This document shows positions 8,902-17,183 of a stretch of DNA of 64,000 nucleotides, in pieces (position 1 is the stretch's first letter; every line of letters starts with the position of its first letter). Source of the stretch: Acetobacter sp. (GTDB lineage Bacteria; Pseudomonadota; Alphaproteobacteria; Acetobacterales; Acetobacteraceae). Made by a program: the position numbers and the translations under genes. Below the pieces are notes generated by a model that saw only the letters and a list, made by a program, of their open reading frames with translations, was not told where the DNA came from and did not search any database. The stretch covers positions 395,001-459,000 of the forward strand of contig NZ_JAKVME010000003.1 in assembly GCF_022483985.1 (NCBI RefSeq), read 5' to 3'.

Positions 8902-11556
8902 ATGAGGCCGATTGATCTTTCCAGTCTCGTCCGGCGGCTGAGTGACCTGTCCCGTCGGCAGCTTGAGAGTGCTGCCGGGATGGCTTTGTCCCGCACGCAG
9001 TACGATGTGGAGGCCGAGCACTGGCTTCTCTTTCTTTTGCGGGAAAAACAGAGCGACTTCGCCTGTATCGTGGATGCTCTGGATATTGATCCGGCCGTGC
9101 TGGAAGTGCGGCTGGAAAAGGCCATCAACAGCCTGAAGACAGGCAATGGCCGCACACCGTCGCTCTCGCCGGAGATTGTGCGGCTAATGAAAACCGCGTG
9201 GCTGGCGGCGTCGGTCGAGCGTGGCGCGGCGACAATCCGTTCGGTGGATCTTCTGGTTGCGCTGGCTACCGATACAGAAAATGGTTCCGGTCTGCGCAGA
9301 ACTCTGGCTCCCGTAATGGAAGCTCTTGCGCGCTGTAGCGAAGCCGATCTGCTGGGATTCTGTCAGAACAGTGAGGAAGCAGCGGCAGCGACTTCCGCCC
9401 GCGACGTTGAAGAGGAGAGCGGTACGGACAGCGCACCACGTGACAGACGTTTCGGCGCAGCGCTGACACGTTACGCTCAGGATCTGGTGGCGCTCGCCGA
9501 AGCGGGAAAGATCGACCCCATCCTTGGGCGCGATGTGGAGATTCGGCAGGTTGCCGATATCCTGCTGAGGCGCAGGCAGAACAACCCGATCCTCGTGGGT
9601 GAGGCGGGTGTCGGCAAAACAGCCGTTGTCGAAGGGCTGGCTCTCCGGCTGGCTGCGGGCGATGTGCCTCCGGCCCTGAAAAACGCACGGATCTTCACGC
9701 TCGATCTCGGCCTGTTGCAGGCCGGAGCCGGTGTGAAAGGGGAGTTCGAAAATCGCCTCAAGGACGTGATTGCCGACGTCGATGCGGCGCCTGTTCCCGT
9801 CATCCTGTTCATCGACGAGGCCCACACGTTGATCGGGGCAGGCGGAGGGGGCGGCTCGGCGGATGCCGCCAATCTGCTGAAGCCGGTGCTGGCGCGGGGG
9901 AGTCTGCGCGTGGTCGCCGCCACGACATGGGCTGAATATAAGAAGTATTTTGAAAAGGATGCCGCTCTGACAAGGCGTTTTCAGCCGGTCAATGTCGGGG
10001 AGCCGGACATTCCGACAGCCACGGCAATGCTGCGGGGACTCGCCGACACGCTACGGCGGCATCATGGCGTGCTGATCATGGAGGATGCCGTGGAAGCGGC
10101 TGTCAGCCTGTCGGCGCGGTATGTGGCGGGACGCCAGTTGCCCGACAAGGCGGTGAGCCTGCTGGATACGGCCTGTGCCCGTGTCGCGATGAGCCAGAAT
10201 GCGGTTCCGGCCCTGCTGGAGGACGCCGAGCGTCGCATGGCTGTTCTGGATACGGAAATAAAGGCGGTGGAACAGGAAGCCGTCTTCGGGAATGCGGAGC
10301 ACAAGGGACGGCTTGAAACGCTGAATACTGAACGCAGGACTGTGGAGAACCGTAAGGCGGCTCTGGAGGACAAGGCGGGACAGGAAAGGGAGCTGGTCGG
10401 GGCGCTGGAGGATCTCTGGGGCCGGATAGCGACAGCCGACGGGGTGGAAAAGGCAACGCTGGAAGAGGAATACCGGACTGTTTTCGCCCGTCTGAAAGAC
10501 GTGCAGGGTGAGCAGCCGATGATCTTTCCGATGGTCGATCAGGCGGCTGTGGCGGCAGTCGTTTCGGACTGGACGGGGATTCCGCTGGGCCGGATGAAGT
10601 CGGACCAACTGGACACCGTGCTGAATCTTGAAAAGATCATGCAGCAGCGCATCATCGGTCAGGACCATGCGTTGCGCGCCATTGCGAAGGCCGTGCAGAC
10701 GTCACGGGCGGGGTTGAACGACCCGCGCAAGCCGGTGGGCGTCTTTCTGATGGTCGGGACATCCGGTGTCGGCAAGACGGAAACCGCGCTGGCTCTGGCC
10801 GACCTGCTTTATGGCGGGGAGCAGAGCCTGACAGTCATCAATATGTCCGAGTTCAAGGAAGAGCATAAGGTCAGCCTGCTGATGGGCAGCCCGCCCGGCT
10901 ATATCGGCTATGGCGAGGGGGGTATCCTGACCGAGGCAGTGCGTCGGAAGCCCTATTCCGTCCTGCTTCTGGATGAGATGGAGAAGGCGCATCCGGGCGT
11001 TCAGGAGGTCTTTTTCCAGGTTTTTGACAAGGGCCACATGAAGGATGGAGAAGGCCGGGATATTGATTTCCGAAATACTTTGATCGTGATGACCTCGAAC
11101 GCGGGAACCGATCTGATCGCCAGCCTTTATGCTGATGAGGAAACGGCTCCACCACAGGAGACGATCGACGGGCTGGTTTATGAAGATCTTCTGAAATCTT
11201 TCAAACCGGCTTTTCTGGGTCGTACAAAAGTTGTCACCTATGTCCCTCTGGGCAGGGAGACGCTTCTCAGGATTGTGGATCTGCAGCTTAAACGCGTTCA
11301 GGAGCGGGTCAAAAAGCAGTTTGGAGTCACGCTTGATATCACGGAGGCTGTCCGCACAATGCTGGTCGAGCGTTGTGAAGAAGGCAGTGCGGGCGCTCGG
11401 GCTCTGGAAAGTGTCATCTCCAATGCTCTGCTTCCGGAGATATCAAAGATACTTCTAAAGGACATGATTATGGAGGAAGAAAAAAATATTAAGAAAAATA
11501 AAGACCTCAGTATTGACTTGTGCGAAGGTTCGTTGCTTGTAACAAAAAAGCATTAA
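8902..11556 (+). CDS. clpV: T6SS sheath-recycling ATPase ClpV (TssH)
   Basis: ClpV is a hexameric AAA+ unfoldase that disassembles contracted TssB/TssC sheaths in the cytoplasm. The 884-residue protein has the Clp N-domain (about 1-160), a first AAA module with Walker A GEAGVGKTA near 233 and Walker B VILFIDEAHTLIGAG near 300, and a coiled-coil middle region near 440-520. A second AAA module follows, with GTSGVGKTE near 620, the pore-type GSPPGYIGYGEGG, and VLLLDEMEKAHP. Length is normal for ClpV1. ATG 8902 follows a GAAGAGAA stretch; the upstream TTG 8866 is unlikely. The last 30 codons are AT-rich and Lys/Glu-rich, unlike the rest of the gene. It lies 77 bp after tssA and 24 bp before hcp. 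Confidence 0.96.
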   Translation: MRPIDLSSLVRRLSDLSRRQLESAAGMALSRTQYDVEAEHWLLFLLREKQSDFACIVDALDIDPAVLEVRLEKAINSLKTGNGRTPSLSPEIVRLMKTAWLAASVERGAATIRSVDLLVALATDTENGSGLRRTLAPVMEALARCSEADLLGFCQNSEEAAAATSARDVEEESGTDSAPRDRRFGAALTRYAQDLVALAEAGKIDPILGRDVEIRQVADILLRRRQNNPILVGEAGVGKTAVVEGLALRLAAGDVPPALKNARIFTLDLGLLQAGAGVKGEFENRLKDVIADVDAAPVPVILFIDEAHTLIGAGGGGGSADAANLLKPVLARGSLRVVAATTWAEYKKYFEKDAALTRRFQPVNVGEPDIPTATAMLRGLADTLRRHHGVLIMEDAVEAAVSLSARYVAGRQLPDKAVSLLDTACARVAMSQNAVPALLEDAERRMAVLDTEIKAVEQEAVFGNAEHKGRLETLNTERRTVENRKAALEDKAGQERELVGALEDLWGRIATADGVEKATLEEEYRTVFARLKDVQGEQPMIFPMVDQAAVAAVVSDWTGIPLGRMKSDQLDTVLNLEKIMQQRIIGQDHALRAIAKAVQTSRAGLNDPRKPVGVFLMVGTSGVGKTETALALADLLYGGEQSLTVINMSEFKEEHKVSLLMGSPPGYIGYGEGGILTEAVRRKPYSVLLLDEMEKAHPGVQEVFFQVFDKGHMKDGEGRDIDFRNTLIVMTSNAGTDLIASLYADEETAPPQETIDGLVYEDLLKSFKPAFLGRTKVVTYVPLGRETLLRIVDLQLKRVQERVKKQFGVTLDITEAVRTMLVERCEEGSAGARALESVISNALLPEISKILLKDMIMEEEKNIKKNKDLSIDLCEGSLLVTKKH

Positions 11557-11580
11557 CTTATTTAAAAAGGAAACTGTTCT

Positions 11581-12060
11581 ATGGCGATTTATCTGCAGAT
11601 GGATGGTGTGACCGGCGCTGTGACCGAAGCTTCCCACAAAGGCTGGGTCGAGCTGACAGGTTTCCAGTGGGGCGTGGGCCGTGGCCTTTCCAGCCGCGTC
11701 GGTTCTGCTGCTGACCGTGAATCCACCGCGCCGAGCGTCGGCGAAGTGATCGTGACCAAGAACAACGACGCCTCAACAGGCGACCTGATGAGTGAAGCTC
11801 TGTCCGGTCATGGTGAGAAGACGGTGAAAATCGACTTCGTCCGCACGAACAAGGACCAGCAGATCGTTTATCTGTCTCTGGAACTCGACCACGTCATCAT
11901 CAGCTCCTACTCTCACTCTTCCAGCGGTGAGCGTCCGGTTGAGACACTGGCCCTGAACTTCAACAAGGTGCAGGTCACGACTTCCCAGATGGATTCGGAC
12001 GGTTCGGCCGGCGGCAACAAGATCACCACCTACGATCTGTCCACAGCCACGGCTTCCTGA
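11581..12060 (+). CDS. hcp: Hcp (TssD), T6SS inner-tube protein
   Basis: Hcp forms stacked hexameric rings of the expelled T6SS tube and can carry effectors in its lumen. The 159-residue protein starts MAIYLQMDGVTGAVTEASHK and keeps the family's central GWVELTGFQWGVGRG block, the GEVIVTKNNDASTGDLMSEA block and an acidic/Ser-rich end. It has no signal peptide and no C-terminal toxin extension. A strong AAAGGAAA site lies about 9 bases before the ATG. A strong intrinsic terminator follows, which should let hcp be transcribed in excess over the downstream structural genes; that fits its high copy need. Confidence 0.97.
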   Translation: MAIYLQMDGVTGAVTEASHKGWVELTGFQWGVGRGLSSRVGSAADRESTAPSVGEVIVTKNNDASTGDLMSEALSGHGEKTVKIDFVRTNKDQQIVYLSLELDHVIISSYSHSSSGERPVETLALNFNKVQVTTSQMDSDGSAGGNKITTYDLSTATAS

Positions 12061-12094
12061 TCCGTCAGGTCGATCTGAATTATCTATATCGGCG

Positions 12095-12131
12095 GGCCGG
12101 GCGGAATATCTGTGTTCTGTCCGGCCTTTTT
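12095..12131 (+). terminator. Intrinsic terminator between hcp and tssB
   Basis: An 11-bp stem (GGCCGGGCGGA with TCTGTCCGGCC, including two G-U pairs) with a 10-nt loop is followed by TTTTT. It sits 35 bp after the hcp stop and 124 bp before tssB, so the T6SS block is either two transcripts or one attenuated transcript. Confidence 0.75.
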
Positions 12132-12254
12132 GTAATCAGAGGCCTAGGTTCCGCTCCGTCCGTTCTCAGTATTTGGCTGTTGTGCGCGGGGGAGGAAGGT
12201 GCCAGAGTCCCCCTCTGATTCAGGTTCACGGCGTATTATCCGGGGAGTGTCGGC

Positions 12255-12761
12255 ATGAGCGGCAGTATACATGACAAGCTGAAGCGGGTGCGTAAGCCAC
12301 GTGTCCACATCACCTACGATGTGGAAACGGAAGGGGCCGAGGTCGTCCGTGAACTGCCGTTTGTCGTGGGTGTCATGGGAGATTTCTCCGGCGATCCCCG
12401 CAAGCCGCTCCGTCCGCTGGCGGAACGAAAGTTCGTCCAGATCGACCGTGATAATTTCGACGAAGTCATGGCGCGTCTGGCTCCCGGTCTTGAACTGGCG
12501 ATCCCGAACACTCTGGCCGATGATGGTTCGGAGATGATGGTGGCGCTGAAGTTCGACTCCATGGAGGATTTCGAGCCCGCCAGAATCATTGATCAGGTTC
12601 CCGCCCTCAAGGCATTGCTGGAAACACGCAACAAGCTGCGCGATCTGATGAGCAAGGCGGACCGGTCAGAAGAGCTTGAGGAGCTTCTGGAGAATATTCT
12701 CAAGCACGACTCTGAAATCGCCCGTGTTTCGGAAGAGCTTTCCACCAAGAAAGAGGACTGA
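12255..12761 (+). CDS. tssB: TssB (VipA/ImpB), small sheath subunit
   Basis: TssB pairs with TssC to build the contractile sheath around the Hcp tube. The 168-residue protein has the family's conserved N-terminus ([20 protein letters not shown]), the [13 protein letters not shown] block and the long C-terminal helix where ClpV or TagJ docks in related systems. ATG 12255 follows a GGGGAG site. The gene ends three bases before tssC, so the two are translated together as expected for partners. Length is normal. Confidence 0.97.
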   Translation: MSGSIHDKLKRVRKPRVHITYDVETEGAEVVRELPFVVGVMGDFSGDPRKPLRPLAERKFVQIDRDNFDEVMARLAPGLELAIPNTLADDGSEMMVALKFDSMEDFEPARIIDQVPALKALLETRNKLRDLMSKADRSEELEELLENILKHDSEIARVSEELSTKKED

Positions 12762-12764
12762 GCC

Positions 12765-14261
12765 ATGTCTGGATCAAAGGCAAAATCATCCACCCAGACA
12801 TCCGCCAGTCCGGAAACCGCCTCGTCATCCGTTCTGAATCAGGTGATTTCCGCCACCAAGCAGACTGAGCCGGATCGCGCCGCTGATCTGGTCCGGGCTC
12901 TGGTGGAGCAGGCCTCCGCAGGCGTTGTGAAGTTCGACCGCAATCTCAATCAGACCATTGAGCGTGCGATCACCCAGATCGACAAGAAACTGTCCGAGCA
13001 GCTCAACGCCATCATGCATGACGAGCGTTTTCTCAAGCTGGAGGGAAGCTGGCGCGGACTGCACTATTTCGTGCACAATACGGAGACCAGCGCCAATCTC
13101 AAGTTGCGGATGCTCAATGTATCCAAGCGGGAGCTCAACCGCGATCTGACCCGCGCCACCGAGTTCGATCAGTCCGTCCTGTTCCGCAAGATTTATGAGA
13201 GCGAATTCGGCACGCCGGGCGGCGAGCCGTATGGCGCGCTGGTGGGCGATTATGAGTGGACCAACCACCCCGATGACATCGAGACGCTGCGTCAGGTCTC
13301 CTCGGTCGGCGCGGCTGCGTTCGCGCCTTTCGTCTCGGGTGTCAGTCCGGCCATGTTCGGGTTCGATGACTGGTCGGAGCTGAGCAAGCCGCGCGACCTC
13401 GAAAAGATTTTCGACGGTGTGGAATATCAGAAATGGCGTGGGTTCCGCGACAGCGAGGACAGCCGTTTCGTCAGTCTCGTCATGCCGCGCGTAATGGCGC
13501 GCCTGCCTTATGGCAATGCGACCCGGCCGGTTGGTGAGTTCGACTATGAAGAAGCGCCTCTGGATGAGAACGGTCGTCCGACCGCCATGCAGCATGACAA
13601 GTATTGCTGGATGAATGCCGCATTCGTCATGGGCGCGCGTCTGACCGACTCCTTTGCACGGACAGGTTTCTGCACGACGATTCGTGGCGCAGAGGGTGGC
13701 GGCAAGGTTGATAACCTGCCGACCTACACCTTCATGTCCGATGATGGCGATGCGGACACCAAGTGCCCCACGGAAATCGGCATCACGGACCGTCGTGAAC
13801 ACGAACTGTCCAAGCTCGGATTCCTGCCGCTGTGTCACTACAAGAATCACGATCATGCCGTGTTCTTCGGAGCGCAGACGGCTCACAAGGCCAAGGAATA
13901 TGATCGTCCGGAAGCCACGGCCAACGCGAAGATTTCTTCCCGTCTTCCCTACATCATGGCAACGGGCCGCTTCGCGCATTATCTCAAGGTGATGGCCCGC
14001 GACAAGATTGGTTCCTTTGCGGAAGCGGAAGATTGCGAAAGCTGGCTGAATCGCTGGATCGGAAATTACGTCAACACCAAGGACAATCCCGGCCCCGAGA
14101 ACAAGGCGCGTTATCCGCTGCGTGACGCCCGGATCGAAGTGCGTGAAATTCCGGGAAGCCCCGGCGCGTATAACGCCGTGGCCTATCTGCGGCCGTGGTT
14201 GCAGATGGAAGAGCTTACCACGAGCATGCGCCTGGTCGCGCGCGTTCCGAAGAAAAGCTGA
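12765..14261 (+). CDS. tssC: TssC (VipB/ImpC), large sheath subunit
   Basis: The larger half of the sheath heterodimer. The 498-residue protein carries the typical blocks LEGSWRGLHYFVHNTETS, KIYESEFGTPGGEPYGALVGDYEW, FDDWSELSKPRDLEKIF and the C-terminal RYPLRDARIEVREIPGSPG. All conserved regions of a normal TssC are intact and the length is standard. It is preceded immediately by tssB and followed 23 bp later by a diverged paralogue. In rhizobial and Agrobacterium loci the same arrangement (tssB, tssC, second tssC-like) is seen. Confidence 0.97.
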   Translation: MSGSKAKSSTQTSASPETASSSVLNQVISATKQTEPDRAADLVRALVEQASAGVVKFDRNLNQTIERAITQIDKKLSEQLNAIMHDERFLKLEGSWRGLHYFVHNTETSANLKLRMLNVSKRELNRDLTRATEFDQSVLFRKIYESEFGTPGGEPYGALVGDYEWTNHPDDIETLRQVSSVGAAAFAPFVSGVSPAMFGFDDWSELSKPRDLEKIFDGVEYQKWRGFRDSEDSRFVSLVMPRVMARLPYGNATRPVGEFDYEEAPLDENGRPTAMQHDKYCWMNAAFVMGARLTDSFARTGFCTTIRGAEGGGKVDNLPTYTFMSDDGDADTKCPTEIGITDRREHELSKLGFLPLCHYKNHDHAVFFGAQTAHKAKEYDRPEATANAKISSRLPYIMATGRFAHYLKVMARDKIGSFAEAEDCESWLNRWIGNYVNTKDNPGPENKARYPLRDARIEVREIPGSPGAYNAVAYLRPWLQMEELTTSMRLVARVPKKS

Positions 14262-14284
14262 GAATTCGCCGGGTTTATACAGAA

Positions 14285-15793
14285 ATGTCGTCATCGTCCG
14301 CCCTGCGTGAAACGGTCCTTTCCGGTCGTTTCACCGTTCAGGCCACGGAGGCGGAGGCTTTTGCAGACTTTCTGTGTTCTTCCGGCGTCTCGGCCCTTGC
14401 CGTCTGGTTCGATGAGGCAACGCTGAAAGAAGCTGCCAGCGACCCGGATTTTATAAAGGACAGTCTCGACCGGGATATCGCCCTGATTGACCGGATGCTG
14501 TCCCGGCAGCTTGATGCCGTCCTGCATCAGCCGGCGTTTCAGAAGCTTGAAGGTTCCTGGTGTGGTCTGCGCTGGCTTGTCGGCGGCCTTTCACCGGAGG
14601 CGCGGGTCTTCGTTCGCGTTCTTTCTGTCCGATGGGCGGAAATATGCAGGGATTTTCAGAGATCCTCTGATTTCGACACAAGCGCGCTGTTTCATCTGAT
14701 CTATGAGAATGAATTTGGTCTGGCCGGTGGAGAACCGTTCGGGCTGATGGTGGTGGATCATGAGTTCCGTCATGTGCCCGAAGCCAGAAAACCCGGCGGT
14801 CCACCGCCCGTGGATGACATCACGGCCCTGAACAGCCTTGCCGCCGTGGCTGCGGCGGCTTTCTGCCCGATGGTGATTGGCGTGTCGCCGGTTCTGTTTG
14901 GCGTGGAGCGGTTCAATGATCTTTCGACGGTTGTTGATCCGGTCACCTCGCTGAAGGATGCGGACAAGCGGCGCTGGCAGATGCTGCGACGCCAGACGGA
15001 CGCCCGGTTCCTGTGCGCCTGCCTGCCGCATGTGCTTGGAAGACTGCCCTGGGGGCATGATCCGGCGCGTGCGGACGGCTTTTTCTATCGGGAGCGGGCT
15101 TCAGCCGTGCAGGACCGCGTCTGGACATCCGCTGCTTATGCCTTTGCGTCCGTCGTGATCCGGGCCCAGATCGGCTATGGCTGGCCGGCTGATATCCGGG
15201 GTGTGCCGCCGGGGCGTGTGGGCGGCGGGCTTGTGCCTGATCTGGTGAGCGAGATTTTTGACACGGACCCGCAGCATGGCTGGTACCGGTCTCCGCTGGA
15301 TATTCAGTTGACAGAAGAGCAGGAGCGCATGATCAGCGCGGAAGGCTTCATGCCGCTGGTCAGCCTGTCGTTCGGACCGGAAGCCTGTTTCAGTTCCGTC
15401 AACAGCATCCAGCAGATTGTCGAAACCGACGGGACCGCGGTGGCCGCCGCCAACCGCCATCTGTCCTCCCAGATCAACACACTGCTCTGTGTGTCGCGTT
15501 TCGCGCATTATGTGAAGGTTCTTGGCCGTGCGGTCATCGGGAGCCATGCCACACCGGAAAAAATTGAGCGCCGGTTGCAGTCATGGCTGCGGGACTATAC
15601 GAACAGCAGCGTGAAGGCCTCGGAAGAAAACCGTGCGCGCTATCCGCTCATGAACAGCAAGGTGACGATTTCGGAAAAGCCCGGTTATCCGGGGCATTTC
15701 TCCTGTGTCATGCATCTTGAGCCGCGTTACCAGCTTGATCAGGTTGATCTCGCATTCAATCTGGCCACCGAACTCGTCGCCCCGGATGCGTGA
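14285..15793 (+). CDS. Second TssC-like sheath-family protein (ImpD type)
   Basis: A 502-residue paralogue of the preceding gene, recognisable by LEGSWCGLRWLVGGLSPEAR, LIYENEFGLAGGEPFGLMVV and RYPLMNSKVTISEKPGYPG, but strongly diverged elsewhere. For example, TssC has RKIYESEFGTPGGEPYG where this protein has HLIYENEFGLAGGEPFG, and the middle region differs in most positions. In Agrobacterium two TssC-type genes (tssC40, tssC41) sit in the imp operon and only one was needed to form the sheath with TssB, so this copy may be a specialised or accessory subunit. ATG 14285 is chosen from the alignment of the N-terminus; longer in-frame extension upstream overlaps tssC and is unlikely. Confidence 0.88.
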   Translation: MSSSSALRETVLSGRFTVQATEAEAFADFLCSSGVSALAVWFDEATLKEAASDPDFIKDSLDRDIALIDRMLSRQLDAVLHQPAFQKLEGSWCGLRWLVGGLSPEARVFVRVLSVRWAEICRDFQRSSDFDTSALFHLIYENEFGLAGGEPFGLMVVDHEFRHVPEARKPGGPPPVDDITALNSLAAVAAAAFCPMVIGVSPVLFGVERFNDLSTVVDPVTSLKDADKRRWQMLRRQTDARFLCACLPHVLGRLPWGHDPARADGFFYRERASAVQDRVWTSAAYAFASVVIRAQIGYGWPADIRGVPPGRVGGGLVPDLVSEIFDTDPQHGWYRSPLDIQLTEEQERMISAEGFMPLVSLSFGPEACFSSVNSIQQIVETDGTAVAAANRHLSSQINTLLCVSRFAHYVKVLGRAVIGSHATPEKIERRLQSWLRDYTNSSVKASEENRARYPLMNSKVTISEKPGYPGHFSCVMHLEPRYQLDQVDLAFNLATELVAPDA

Positions 15794-15836
15794 CAGTGTC
15801 CAACGATAATCCTTTATCCTGTCGGAGTTTTTTCTC

Positions 15837-16655
15837 ATGACGGCTGAATCCGCCGCTTCCGTTTCCGAAGCCTTCCGCATGGGGGCGCTGGAACAGGCCA
15901 CCGCGCTCGCCGCCGACGCGATCAAGGCTGCTCCCACGGAGAGTCGGGCCCGCTTTACATTTTTCGAAATGCTGCTGTTCAGCAACCAGACGGAACGCGC
16001 CGACAAGGTGCTGGATACGCTTCAGGCGATGGATGCGAAGGCGGGCGTCTATATTGCGGAATGCCGCCAGTTGCTGCGTGCGGATGTCATCCGGCGTCAA
16101 TACTGGTCATCCTGCCGTGAACCGGAGTTCGTAGGCGATGCGGAGCCGTCCCAGTTGCTCTGCCTGCGGGCGCAGGCGGAGCTGAAAGCCGGAGATGACG
16201 TTCTGGCCGCGAAAACCGCTGAAGAAGCCGAGCAGGTGAGGGCGCCCGCGCCGGGGCATGTCGGGACAAAAGCCTTTGCGGATTTCCGTGATGTTGATGA
16301 TCTCTGTGGCGGCTCACTGGAAGTCCTGACCACAACCGGACGGTATTTCCAGATTCCATTTGGCAGGATTGAAAGCGCGGAATTTCAGGCGGCGCACTGT
16401 TACAGGGATCTTTACTGGCGGCGCTGCCAGCTCAGTGTCCGGGGTGGTCCGGACGGCGTGGTTTACGTGCCGGCGCTTTATGGTGGGACGGTGGAACTGG
16501 CTGCGGATTCTCCGGACCGGGGGAAACTTCTGACAGGACAGTTGACCGAGTGGACGGAAGGTCCGCTTGTGCGCGGGATTGGTCAGAAACTGTTCCTCGC
16601 CGGGGATGAGGGGCTGCCGGTGCTGGATATCGGGACGCTGACGTTCGGCGAATGA
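15837..16655 (+). CDS. tagJ: TagJ (ImpE/SciE family) sheath accessory protein
   Basis: ImpE/TagJ proteins (HsiE in Pseudomonas) bind the sheath subunit TssB and modulate ClpV-driven sheath disassembly in systems whose TssB lacks its own ClpV contact. The 272-residue protein has an N-terminal helical-repeat region with alternating Ala-rich helices (about 5-150) and the family's C-terminal beta domain with SLEVLTTTGRYFQIPFGRI and DGVVYVPALYGGT. Length is normal. A GGAG lies upstream of ATG 15837. The gene overlaps tssE by four bases (ATGA), so the two are translationally coupled. Confidence 0.9.
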   Translation: MTAESAASVSEAFRMGALEQATALAADAIKAAPTESRARFTFFEMLLFSNQTERADKVLDTLQAMDAKAGVYIAECRQLLRADVIRRQYWSSCREPEFVGDAEPSQLLCLRAQAELKAGDDVLAAKTAEEAEQVRAPAPGHVGTKAFADFRDVDDLCGGSLEVLTTTGRYFQIPFGRIESAEFQAAHCYRDLYWRRCQLSVRGGPDGVVYVPALYGGTVELAADSPDRGKLLTGQLTEWTEGPLVRGIGQKLFLAGDEGLPVLDIGTLTFGE

Positions 16656-17179
16656 ACAGAGGTTTCCAGCGACAGAAAGCGGTAACGGAGCGTGTATCCG
16701 GAGACGCCAGACCGCTCAGGTTCTCGGTGCTGGATCGTCTCCTGACGGCTGAATCGGACAGGGCCGGCACACAGGATGCGCGGGCGGGGATCAGGCATCT
16801 TCAGGGTGCCGTGCTGCGGGATCTGACTCGGCTGCTGAACTCCCGGCGTCCCTGGCATGAACCGGCTCCCGAGCAGAAGGAACTGCGTCGGTCTCCCGTG
16901 ACCTATGGCGTGCCGGATTTCACGTCAGGAGAGCTGAGCGAGAGGGAGAACCGCGAATATCTCAGGATGGCCATCGAGGAGACCATTACCCGCTTTGAAA
17001 CACGGCTGAAGAGTGTCAGAGTGGCCCTGCTTGAGGAGAAGGACAGCCGTCATGGCGTTCTGAAGCTTCGGATTGACGCCGTGTTGCATGTGGAGCCCCT
17101 GCGTGCGGCTGTCAGATTTGATACGGTCATCAGTCTGGCGTCCTCCCATGCCGATGTTCTGCTGAACGAGACGCGCTGA
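16652..17179 (+). CDS. tssE: TssE, gp25-like T6SS baseplate protein
   Basis: TssE is the baseplate wedge subunit related to phage T4 gp25, linking baseplate and sheath. The 175-residue protein has the family middle block LRDLTRLLNSRR followed by YGVPDF, and the C-terminal EETITRFETRLKSVRVALLE with LRIDAVLHVEPL. Its start overlaps tagJ by four bases and its stop is four bases before tssF. The N-terminal 30 residues are basic and variable. Nothing is missing from the domain. Confidence 0.93.
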   Translation: MNRGFQRQKAVTERVSGDARPLRFSVLDRLLTAESDRAGTQDARAGIRHLQGAVLRDLTRLLNSRRPWHEPAPEQKELRRSPVTYGVPDFTSGELSERENREYLRMAIEETITRFETRLKSVRVALLEEKDSRHGVLKLRIDAVLHVEPLRAAVRFDTVISLASSHADVLLNETR

Positions 17180-17183
17180 TCTC

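Noticed and set aside
12825..14294. 489-codon minus-strand frame opposite tssC
   Set aside because: tssC on the plus strand is certain; the antisense product has no recognisable feature.
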